Below the pieces are notes generated by a model. The model ran no database searches. It saw only the letters and a list, made by a program, of their open reading frames with translations, and was not told the DNA's origin. A program made the position numbers and the translations under genes. A stretch of DNA of 40,311 nt from Saprospiraceae bacterium. Its GTDB lineage: Bacteria; Bacteroidota; Bacteroidia; Chitinophagales; Saprospiraceae. The stretch is from positions 1-40,311 of the forward strand of contig JAIYAV010000268.1 of assembly GCA_027488855.1 (NCBI GenBank). The letters run 5' to 3'. Below, in pieces: positions 23,886 through 30,877 of the stretch; the stretch's first letter is position 1, and every line of letters begins with the position of its first letter.

Positions 23886-24777
23886 ATTTTGCGGCTACCC
23901 GCATTTTTGCGCTCCGAGAGCGCGGGTTTTCTTTTATTTCTGCCTCGGAAGGCAGGATGGCTTTTTTGCTCAAGACCTCGAAAGGCCGGGCAATGTTGCC
24001 ATAAAAGTCTTGTTCCATTTTTCCATCCGCATTGCCCGTCTTGATGGAATTTTTCACCATCCGGTCTTCAATGGAGTGGTACGCGATGACCACCAAACGG
24101 CCTCCGGGTTTCAACACCTGGAGCGATTGTTCTAAAAAATCGCGCAAAGCACCTACTTCATCGTTCACTTCCATGCGCAGTGCTTGAAACACTTGTGCGA
24201 GGTAACGATTGCGTTGTCCGCGCACCAAAGGATCAAGCAGAGCCAACAAATCGCCAATACTCCGCAGTGGGCGTACCTGGCGTTCGCGTACAATGGCTTG
24301 CGCAAGGGTGCGGGCATTGCGCACTTCACCCAATGTGCCAAACATGTTTTGCAGTTCGGCTTCGGTGTAAGTGGCCAACACATCGGCGGCACTGCGCTCC
24401 CCCTGTTGGTTCATGCGCATGTCCAGTTTGGTGTCAAAACGAAAAGAAAAGCCTCGTTCGGCTTCGTTCAGTTGATGCGAGGATACGCCCAAATCGGCCA
24501 GGATTCCATCCACTTGGTCTGCTCCATGTAAGCGCAAGAAACGGCGCAAGAAGCGGAAGTTGTGGGGTACCAACGTAAACCTTGGGTCGTCCAAAGTATT
24601 GCGTTGTGCGTCTTCATCCTGGTCAAATCCAATCAGGCGGCCTTTTTCCCCGAGTGCTTGCAGAATCAAGCGAGCGTGCCCGCCTCCTCCAAAAGTTGCA
24701 TCGACGTAGGTGCCGGATGTTTGGAGATTTAGGGCCTCGATGGCTTCGGTTGCTAGGACTGGATTGTGGTATTCCAT
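23881..24777 (-). CDS. rsmH: 16S rRNA (cytosine-1402-N4) methyltransferase
   Basis: This 298-residue SAM-dependent methyltransferase (MraW) modifies C1402 in the ribosomal P site. It starts MEYHNPVLATEAIEAL. The SAM-binding motif is YVDATFGGGGHARLIL at 24-39; DGILADLGVSSHQLNEAERG, the FDTKLDMRMN segment, and QVFQALRMEVNDE with VIAYHSIEDR follow. Length and motifs are typical. It is the second gene of the dcw cluster, after mraZ, with a 168-base gap full of palindromes between them. Its stop codon is part of a REP-like head. Confidence 0.97.
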   Translation of the reverse strand: MEYHNPVLATEAIEALNLQTSGTYVDATFGGGGHARLILQALGEKGRLIGFDQDEDAQRNTLDDPRFTLVPHNFRFLRRFLRLHGADQVDGILADLGVSSHQLNEAERGFSFRFDTKLDMRMNQQGERSAADVLATYTEAELQNMFGTLGEVRNARTLAQAIVRERQVRPLRSIGDLLALLDPLVRGQRNRYLAQVFQALRMEVNDEVGALRDFLEQSLQVLKPGGRLVVIAYHSIEDRMVKNSIKTGNADGKMEQDFYGNIARPFEVLSKKAILPSEAEIKENPRSRSAKMRVAAKS

Positions 24778-24794
24778 ATGTTCTCTCTTCCAAT

Positions 24795-24880
24795 CCCACG
24801 AATAAATCGCGGGGTGCTTTTCCCACGAATAAATTCATGGGCTGTGGTTGTATATGCGCTCCCACGGATGAATCCGTGGG
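24795..24880. repeat. Three copies of a 20-bp CCCACG...GTGGG palindrome between mraZ and rsmH
   Basis: Copies lie at 24795-24814, 24822-24841 and 24861-24880, with approximate consensus CCCACGAATAAATTCGTGGG. The third is perfect over 9-bp arms (CCCACGGAT/ATCCGTGGG). The second pairs with one wobble and the first has a mismatch, so the palindrome, more than the exact sequence, is kept. None is followed by a T-run. Confidence 0.75.
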
Positions 24881-24904
24881 GTGCGTAAGTTTTTCAAATC
24901 AGGG

Positions 24905-24945
24905 CTCCCTCACCCCCACACGTTCACACCCTTCACACCCACACC
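24905..24945. repeat. GGTGTGAAG-type tandem repeat directly behind mraZ
   Basis: On the minus strand, immediately after the mraZ TAG, are GGTGTGGGTGTGAAGGGTGT and degenerate further copies ending in GGGGGTGAGGGAG. It has no complementary arm. The first 13 bases are identical to the sequence at the ATPase stop (7706-7718). Confidence 0.65.
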
Positions 24946-25392
24946 CTATTTCGGGCTCATTACGCGTTGGGCCAGGTCGGAGAAATCGGCGGGTTCTTCG
25001 TCCAACATCTCATCGTAACGATCTTTTGACCACACCTCTACCCTATCGTTGTAAGCCATCAGGATGACTTCTTTTTCGATACCTGCGTATTCCAGGAGGC
25101 GCTTGTTGAGTAGGATGCGCAAGTTGTCATCCATGGTCAATTCTTGAGCACCCCGGTAGAAATAGCGTTGAAAGGCTCGACTTTCCTGATCGTAATAGTT
25201 CAGTTGGTCAATTTCCTCGGTGATTTTGTCCCATACTTCTCGGGGATACAACATGAGACATTTCTCAAAGCCCCGGTTCATCACAAAGGTGTAGGCTTCG
25301 CGCTCACCGAGTTGACTGATCAACCCGCTGGGCAAACGCATTCGACCTTTTTCGTCGATCTTGCATTCGAATTCGCCCAATAGTTTACGCAT
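24946..25392 (-). CDS. mraZ: Transcriptional regulator MraZ
   Basis: This 148-residue protein carries two SpoVT/AbrB-like halves: LLGEFECKIDEKGRMRLPSG (residues 4-23), and a second around AQELTMDDNLRILLNKRLLEYAGI with MAYNDRVEVWSKDRY. MraZ forms a ring that binds direct repeats in its own promoter and represses or activates the dcw operon. The length fits the family. A long array of TGG boxes lies 46-103 bases upstream, as expected for autoregulation. It is the first gene of the 13-gene division cluster. Confidence 0.96.
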   Translation of the reverse strand: MRKLLGEFECKIDEKGRMRLPSGLISQLGEREAYTFVMNRGFEKCLMLYPREVWDKITEEIDQLNYYDQESRAFQRYFYRGAQELTMDDNLRILLNKRLLEYAGIEKEVILMAYNDRVEVWSKDRYDEMLDEEPADFSDLAQRVMSPK

Positions 25393-25420
25393 GGATACAC
25401 CTTTAGAAGGTTTGTGTGTC

Positions 25421-25428
25421 CAAAACTA
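25421..25428 (-). promoter_or_regulatory. Candidate -7 box of the mraZ (dcw) promoter
   Basis: On the minus strand TAGTTTTG matches TAnnTTTG and lies 28 bases before the mraZ ATG, predicting a leader of about 20 bases. A TTTG at 25442-25445 could be the -33 element, but the 13-base spacing is short. The MraZ boxes begin 10 bases upstream of the -7 box. Confidence 0.55.
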
Positions 25429-25437
25429 CGGACATTT

Positions 25438-25495
25438 TCCACAAATTTCCACTTTTACCCACTTTTTTAACCAAATTTTCCAACTTTTTTCCCAC
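25438..25495 (-). promoter_or_regulatory. MraZ operator: six phased TGG boxes
   Basis: On the minus strand six (A)GTGG/TTGG boxes have their TGG at 25492-25494, 25480-25482, 25471-25473, 25459-25461, 25449-25451 and 25439-25441. The spacings are 12, 9, 12, 10 and 10 bases, close to one helical turn. Boxes 1 and 4 are full GTGGG, and several are preceded by A-runs (AAAAGTGGG). This matches known MraZ sites in E. coli (TGGGN repeats) and Mollicutes (AAAGTG repeats). The position over the promoter suggests repression by MraZ. Confidence 0.75.
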
Positions 25496-25718
25496 TTTCC
25501 TGTTCCAAAACCTACAATATCACTACTATAATTACAAAATACCTTTTTTGATTACAAAACCAGGCAAGATGGGGTTTATATCCTGTGGGAAAAAGTGGGC
25601 ACAAAAACGTGTTTTGGATTCATTTTGGCCCACAAGGTGTACAATAGAAGTGTACTTCGTATCTTTCAATACAAAAATAAACATTTTTTTGATTTAAAAA
25701 ACTATTTTAAACTTATTT
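25496..25718. other. AT-rich gap upstream of mraZ; a second GTGGG pair
   Basis: No gene is visible in the 326 bases between mraZ and the type IX-sorted protein gene. Beyond the main operator there is a + strand pair of perfect GTGGG boxes at 25585-25589 and 25595-25599, exactly 10 bases apart, and a minus-strand TATTTTTG (25672-25679) that could be a distal -7 box. The remainder is AT-rich without repeats or strong hairpins. Confidence 0.5.
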
Positions 25719-27317
25719 TTATCGTATCAATTGCACCTCACCATAACGGGTTTGTTCACGTCCGTTTTTCAACACGACATTGACTACATAAACGTATAAG
25801 CCCTCGGGAGCTGGTTTGCCTCGCGAGGTACCATCCCAATGGGTAGTGGGTTCTTCGGAAGACAGATCCCTTGCACTGAATACTTGTTCGCCCCACCGGT
25901 CAAATACCCTCAGTGAAACAATCGTCAGCTCAGAGGAATTGGCAAAAAGCCCAAAATTGTCATTTACCCCATCGTCGTTGGGTGAGAAAGCGGTAGGCAG
26001 GTATACTTTAAGGTAGTCCAAATCGAGGTAAACGGTGCTATCACAACCCAGGGTTGATTTGACATTGAGGGCGTAACGCCCTGGCGTACGAATTTGATGG
26101 ATGCCACCAATAGCCACAAAATCACCTTCGAGAATGCGGGTTTGCACAGAATCGATCAAATCGTCTTCGAGATTTAGGCTCAGTGTAACAATACTATCGC
26201 AATTGTAGATGGATTTAAAGGTTTCCACATAAACGCCCTGTCTGCTGATGGTACTGTTTTTGAATTTGAATGAGGTTCCCGGACAAATTTTGTGGGTAAC
26301 CGCCGTTTCGTCAACCGGGATTTCATGGTGGTACACTCCAGTAATGCGGCAATCGTTGGTGGATTCAATCCGCACTTGATAAGCACCTTCTCCTTTGGTC
26401 ACAATTAACTCAGGTTCAGTTTCTCCGACCAGTGCAATTCCTTCCTTGTACCACTGATAGGTGTAGCCATTGATGGTGGGCACACTGAGGATGTGTTTGT
26501 CATTGCAAGGGTGGTTTTGGGGTGAAATGACGTATTCAAAATTGATGCGTTCATCCAGAATGAGGTTGTCAAAATAGTAATAAGTATCGGTTGTCCAGCT
26601 GATTTCTGTACAATCGGGCCCAATGGCAATGGCTTTAATGTCTTCTTTGGGGGTTACATTGATTTCGTATTGTTTCCATTCGTTGACACCACCTACTGAT
26701 ATGCGTCCCAACTCTACCCAACCCGGCCCATTGGTAGGGCAGCCGAAGCGTTCATTTCCTTTGCCAAAAGGCAAGTATTTACAATCTGGTGTTCCAAAAA
26801 ACACCACATCCATTGGAGGAGAGTTGATTCCATGGGTAAAACCAATCCAAAATTTGAAGCGGTAGGCAGTATTGGCTTTGAGTGGGCCCAACAAACAGGC
26901 TCCGGTGTATTCTTTCCACTGAGGGTTTGAATTTTGTTGGCCGAAAGTACCGTTGCGAAAGCCTACCACAGCTTCGCCATCTGGATAGGGCAATGGTACT
27001 GGGAGATTGCTACGACCAGTCCAGCCACAGTTATGGATGTAATCCGTAGTGGCTTCCGAGGCTTGTATCCAGGTAACTGCACAGTTGAGCTGGGACCGAT
27101 CAGTTGGACAACAATTGAATTCTTCAAAAGAGGGATTGGGGATGAGCGAGACGGGTTCGATCACCTTACATTTACAATCAGTGGTGTCATTGAGATCAAT
27201 AAAACCATCGCCATCATCGTCAATGGCATTGTTGCAAATTTCAGTCCGGGCATTTTGTGCGGACAAAGACCCAATTGTCAAAAGGGTCAATCCAAGGGCA
27301 AGGAAAAGCAGTCTCAT
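25719..27317 (-). CDS. Secreted protein with C-terminal gliding/type IX (CHU_C, type B) sorting domain
   Basis: This 532-residue protein begins with a signal peptide (MRLLFLALGLTLLTIGSLSA). Next is a short calcium-binding-like acidic loop (NNAIDDDGDGFIDLND), a cysteine-bearing carbohydrate-module-like region (NPSFEEFNCC, GWTGRSNLPVPLPYPDGEAV, YYYFDNLILDE) and Ig-like segments with YQWYKEG. The C-terminal domain, LPTAFSPNDDGVNDNFG, VFDRWGEQVFSA and WDGTSRGKPAPEGLYVYVV, is the CHU_C signature recognised by the type IX secretion system. It is probably displayed on or released from the cell surface. I chose the ATG at 27317 because the longer frame places 11 polar residues before the signal peptide. 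The ligand is unknown. Confidence 0.88.
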   Translation of the reverse strand: MRLLFLALGLTLLTIGSLSAQNARTEICNNAIDDDGDGFIDLNDTTDCKCKVIEPVSLIPNPSFEEFNCCPTDRSQLNCAVTWIQASEATTDYIHNCGWTGRSNLPVPLPYPDGEAVVGFRNGTFGQQNSNPQWKEYTGACLLGPLKANTAYRFKFWIGFTHGINSPPMDVVFFGTPDCKYLPFGKGNERFGCPTNGPGWVELGRISVGGVNEWKQYEINVTPKEDIKAIAIGPDCTEISWTTDTYYYFDNLILDERINFEYVISPQNHPCNDKHILSVPTINGYTYQWYKEGIALVGETEPELIVTKGEGAYQVRIESTNDCRITGVYHHEIPVDETAVTHKICPGTSFKFKNSTISRQGVYVETFKSIYNCDSIVTLSLNLEDDLIDSVQTRILEGDFVAIGGIHQIRTPGRYALNVKSTLGCDSTVYLDLDYLKVYLPTAFSPNDDGVNDNFGLFANSSELTIVSLRVFDRWGEQVFSARDLSSEEPTTHWDGTSRGKPAPEGLYVYVVNVVLKNGREQTRYGEVQLIR

Positions 27318-27480
27318 AGGCGGTTGGTCATGGATGTAAAATAGATGCACAATCGGTCATTAAACTGTTAATTAGGGCTACACATATTGACCATTTCTAA
27401 AATTTATCCAAACAAGCATTTAAGATAGTAGAATAATTGGAAAAAGGGTAAACTGAAGTTCAGGAATGTTAAATTTGGTC

Positions 27481-27515
27481 GTAGGATTTGCGGCGCTCTG
27501 ATGGCAGCGCCCTAC
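27481..27515. repeat. REP-like hairpin with GTAGGG head
   Basis: GTAGG (27481-27485) and CCTAC (27511-27515) enclose GGCGCT/AGCGCC with a bulge. Read on the minus strand it starts GTAGGGCGCTGCC, the same head as the hairpins behind rsmH. It lies in the 266-base divergent gap between the type IX-sorted and M61 genes, in which a weak + strand -7 candidate TAAATTTG (27470-27477) is the only other signal. Confidence 0.6.
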
Positions 27516-27583
27516 AATGAAGTCCAGGCTTGTCTTTTTGTAAGCATTTCAGCCTTTTTTCATACCCATACGTACGTTAATTT

Positions 27584-29395
27584 ATGCCAATGAAATCTAC
27601 TATTTGCATTCTTAATTTTCTGCTGTTGTGCCGCTTTACCAGTATCTGGGCGAGCCCAAGTTCAATCAATTTCCACATTTCGATGGATCAACCTACCACG
27701 CATACTTTTCAAGTGAAAATGGAATGTAAAGGTTTCAGCGGATCCAGCATTGATTTCAAAATGCCCGTTTGGACACCGGGGTATTACCAACGATTGGATT
27801 TCGCCCAGCACGTTGATCAATTTCAGGCTTTGGACACCAAAGGCAAACCTTTAAAATGGGAAAAAATCAATACAAATACCTGGCGGGTAGTACCTCATCC
27901 GAAGCGGGGCATCGTATTGAGTTATACCGTAAAGACCCAACGTTCCTTTGTAGCCACACCCTATGTAGATGAAGAAAGGGCTTACATCTTACCAGGAGGC
28001 GTATTTATGTATCCCCACGGGCATTTAAGCCATGACTCCAAAATAAAGGTACAGCCCTATTCCGCCTGGAAACAGGTAGCTACCGGGCTGGAGGCTTTAC
28101 CCAATCAAGAATATACATTTGTAGCGCCCAATTTTGATGTCTTGTACGACAGTCCCTTGCTGGTTGGCAATTTGGAAGAACTGCCAGCATTTGAAGTGGC
28201 GGGTAAAAAACACCGCTTTATTGGCTATAAACTCGGCCAGTGTGACAAGGTCAAGTTCATGTCCGACTTGCAAAAAATCGTACAAGCCGCAGCCGATCTC
28301 ATTGGTGACGTCCCTTACAAAGATTACACCTTTATCGCCATTGGCCCGGGAGGTGGAGGAATTGAACACCTCAACTCTACCACTTTTGCCTTTGCAGGTG
28401 AAAGCCTGAGCAATCCACAAAGTCGCCTGCGCACTTTGTTTTTTTTGGCACACGAATATTTTCACCATTACAATGTCAAACGGATTCGCCCCATTGAATT
28501 GGGTCCATTCAATTACGATGAGGGCAGTCGGACCAATCAGCTCTGGATTTCGGAAGGGCTAACCGTGTATTATGAATATTTGCTGCTGCGCCGAGCTGGT
28601 TTGTGCAGTGATGCCGAATTGTTGGAAGCTTTCCGCAACAATATCAGGGCGTTTGAGGACAAACCTGGGCGTTTGTACCAAAATCTGGTGCAGGCCAGTT
28701 ATGAAACCTGGAGTGATGGCCCTTTTGGTCGCACGACTGATGAGGTCAACAAAACCATTTCCTACTACGACAAAGGTCCGGTGGTGGGTTGGTTCTTCGA
28801 CTTGCGCATTCGCCATTTGACCCAAAATAAAAAATCGCTGGACGATGTGATGCGTGCCTTGTATCAGGAGTATTACTTGAAACAGCAAAGAGGGTTTACG
28901 GAAGAAGAATTCCGGCGGGTTTGTGAAAATATTGCTGGTGCTCCTCTTGAAGCCGAGTTTCAGTACGTCAATTCCGTTGCTGAACTGAATTATGCTAAAT
29001 ACCTGGATTACGCAGGGCTAGGTATCGACCTTGCACCAAAGGCTGTTCCCGGTGCCTGGCTGGGGTTGACTACCCGAGTAGCGAAAGACAGCACCGTAGT
29101 TACTGCCGTAGAATACGATTCGCCAGCCTGGAAGGCAGGCCTACGCCGCCGGAATTTTATCTTGGAGGTGTACAATGAACCCGCCAAGACTTTCCCTTTT
29201 GCCAATATGATTAAGGATCAGTTCGCGGGGGATGAGATTGAGTTGATTGTACTGCAAGGTCAGGAAAAGCGTTATCTGCGCTTCATTATGGGTAAAAAAA
29301 AGGAGCGCTCTTTTGAGATGAGTCCGTTGGCTAACCCGGGGAAATTGCAGCGAGCGATTTATGAGGGATGGGTGAATGGGAAGGTTTCACCTTGA
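27584..29395 (+). CDS. M61 family glycyl-aminopeptidase-like metalloprotease with PDZ domain
   Basis: This 603-residue exported protein has a signal peptide (ICILNFLLLCRFTSIWAS). An N-terminal beta domain includes the family phrase MPVWTPGYY and is followed by the catalytic domain. The zinc site is H290-E291-Y-F-H294 with third ligand E324 in LWISEGLTVYYEY; GGGGIEHLNSTT upstream of it is also conserved. A PDZ domain lies at roughly 490-575 (GAWLGLTTRV, AGLRRRNFILEVYN). M61 enzymes remove glycine or alanine from peptide N-termini, probably here in the periplasm. The gene is monocistronic and convergent with the HtrA-like gene. Confidence 0.9.
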   Translation: MPMKSTICILNFLLLCRFTSIWASPSSINFHISMDQPTTHTFQVKMECKGFSGSSIDFKMPVWTPGYYQRLDFAQHVDQFQALDTKGKPLKWEKINTNTWRVVPHPKRGIVLSYTVKTQRSFVATPYVDEERAYILPGGVFMYPHGHLSHDSKIKVQPYSAWKQVATGLEALPNQEYTFVAPNFDVLYDSPLLVGNLEELPAFEVAGKKHRFIGYKLGQCDKVKFMSDLQKIVQAAADLIGDVPYKDYTFIAIGPGGGGIEHLNSTTFAFAGESLSNPQSRLRTLFFLAHEYFHHYNVKRIRPIELGPFNYDEGSRTNQLWISEGLTVYYEYLLLRRAGLCSDAELLEAFRNNIRAFEDKPGRLYQNLVQASYETWSDGPFGRTTDEVNKTISYYDKGPVVGWFFDLRIRHLTQNKKSLDDVMRALYQEYYLKQQRGFTEEEFRRVCENIAGAPLEAEFQYVNSVAELNYAKYLDYAGLGIDLAPKAVPGAWLGLTTRVAKDSTVVTAVEYDSPAWKAGLRRRNFILEVYNEPAKTFPFANMIKDQFAGDEIELIVLQGQEKRYLRFIMGKKKERSFEMSPLANPGKLQRAIYEGWVNGKVSP

Positions 29396-29449
29396 TGACA
29401 ATATTTTGAATTGGGGCAAAAAGATTTATCGCTAATTTTTAATTCCACC

Positions 29450-29577
29450 AAAGCGACATTTTTTAAGCACAAAGGACACCAAGGGGGCACAAAGGACACA
29501 AAGTTAGACGTTGACGACGCTTTGCTTTGTGATCTTTGTGCTGCCCTTGTGTCCTTTGTGCTTAAAAATGTCGCTTT
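29450..29577. repeat. Inverted repeat F between convergent M61 and htrA genes
   Basis: The left arm 29450-29503 and right arm 29520-29577 pair over about 55 bp with several mismatches; the outermost AAAGCGACATTTTT is near perfect. Arms are tandem CACAAAGGACAC-type units. The loop begins GTTAGACG and lacks the CTACCGCAG core. Lying between convergent 3' ends, it could act as a bidirectional stop, but no T-run follows either side. Confidence 0.85.
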
Positions 29578-29592
29578 GAGTAGTTCTTAGAG

Positions 29593-30738
29593 TTACTTCG
29601 AAGCCGCCAAACGCACTTTTACCTTCACTTCCCGCTGATCCCGCAATAGGGTGAGCGTCACCTCATCCCCAGCTTGGTAGTTCTCCAACTCCAGAATCAG
29701 TTCTTCTTTGGTAGCAATCCGTTTGTTGTTCATGGCCATGATGATGTCTCCCAAAACGATGCGTCCGTATTCGTCGCGGCGGGTTGCGCGCAATCCAGCA
29801 CTCGCGGCCGGGCCACCTTTGATCACGTCCATGACAAGTGGCCCCTCCAATTGGTTGCGCTTGATGTCGGAAGTTTCCAGGAGTTCTACCCCGATGGTGG
29901 GGCGCATGATTTTGCCGTATTTGATCAATTCAGGCACCGCCCAGCGCACTACTGCGACCGGAATAGAAAAACCAATCCCTGCGGAGGCACCAGATGGGCT
30001 ATAAATCGCGGTATTCACCCCAATGAGGCGGCCCGAAGAATCCAATAAAGGCCCGCCAGAGTTACCGGGGTTAATGGCGGCATCGGTTTGAATGGCATCA
30101 CGCACTGGGAAGCCACTTTCCGTTTGAATTTCCCGGCCCAAGGCACTGACAATCCCGGTAGTCAAGGTTTGGTCCAAACCGAAGGGGTTACCAATGGCGT
30201 ATACCGATTGCCCCACGCGCAAGTCCTCCGAAGTACCCACTGGAATCGGAACCATTTTACTATTGGGCGCTTTAATTTTTAGTACCGCAAGGTCTTTTTC
30301 GGGCGCAGAACCTACGAGCTCCGCATCCCAGGTACTGCGATCAGCCAAGGTAACCTGGGCTTTGGAGGCACCCTGAATCACGTGGTAATTGGTGATGATG
30401 TGCCCACTACGATCCCAAACAAACCCGGAGCCCGATCCCTGCGGAATTTCCATGACGTTGCGGGACCATAAATCGCGGCGCACCACCGAGGTCGTGATGT
30501 AACATACGCTGGGTGCAGCCCGCTCAAACAGGTCGATGGTATGTGATTCTTCGGGAGTCATGCCTTCCCGTACTCTAGCAACCCGAGTGGGTAAGGAGCT
30601 GTGCCCATTTTTGTCTCTGGCCACTACTTCAGTGCCAGATTCTTCATTGTTGTCTTTGTTTGTCCAAGCTGCGCCGGCAAAAAAGGCACCGACCAGGAGG
30701 AGGAGTGCAAGTGTGATGCGCATAAAGCCAGATGTCAT
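29593..30738 (-). CDS. HtrA/DegS-type serine protease with one PDZ domain
   Basis: This 381-residue protein has an N-terminal hydrophobic segment at ~6-24 that serves as a membrane anchor or signal peptide. The trypsin-like domain has the triad H119 (TNYHVIQG), D149 (EKDLAVLKI) and S227 (NPGNSGGPLLD). A single C-terminal PDZ domain (GPLVMDVIKGGPAASAG) follows. One PDZ and an anchor is the DegS architecture; DegP has two. It would degrade or signal on misfolded envelope proteins. The start is the ATG at 30738 (MTSGFM), though MRITLAL at 30723 is also plausible. Inverted repeat E lies immediately upstream. Confidence 0.92.
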   Translation of the reverse strand: MTSGFMRITLALLLLVGAFFAGAAWTNKDNNEESGTEVVARDKNGHSSLPTRVARVREGMTPEESHTIDLFERAAPSVCYITTSVVRRDLWSRNVMEIPQGSGSGFVWDRSGHIITNYHVIQGASKAQVTLADRSTWDAELVGSAPEKDLAVLKIKAPNSKMVPIPVGTSEDLRVGQSVYAIGNPFGLDQTLTTGIVSALGREIQTESGFPVRDAIQTDAAINPGNSGGPLLDSSGRLIGVNTAIYSPSGASAGIGFSIPVAVVRWAVPELIKYGKIMRPTIGVELLETSDIKRNQLEGPLVMDVIKGGPAASAGLRATRRDEYGRIVLGDIIMAMNNKRIATKEELILELENYQAGDEVTLTLLRDQREVKVKVRLAASK

Positions 30739-30746
30739 GGTCAAGT

Positions 30747-30873
30747 AGTTGAAATGTTTAGAGTTGAAATGTTGAAAAAAGTTGAAAAGTTGAGGCTACC
30801 GCAGCGACTTGGAGACAGCCTTAGTCTAAGTCGCTGCGGTAGCCTCTACTTTTCAACCCTTCAACCCTTCAAC
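30747..30873. repeat. Inverted repeat E upstream of htrA: GTTGAAAAG arms around the CTACCGCAGCGAC core
   Basis: The inner 16 bp GCTACCGCAGCGACTT/AAGTCGCTGCGGTAGC are a perfect stem starting at 30795. It continues outward as GTTGAAAAGTTGAG/CTCTACTTTTCAAC with a single mismatch, giving 29 of 30 paired. Beyond that, tandem GTTGAAATG or GTTGAAGGG units differ in number on each side. The element fills the gap between the second paralog gene and htrA, both on the minus strand. Confidence 0.92.
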
Positions 30874-30877
30874 TTTA

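Noticed and set aside
29504-29520. Integron attC-like GTTAGAC in the loop of hairpin F
   Set aside because: It fits GTTRRRY by chance only; there is no matching RYYYAAC on the other side, no integrase and no cassette structure.
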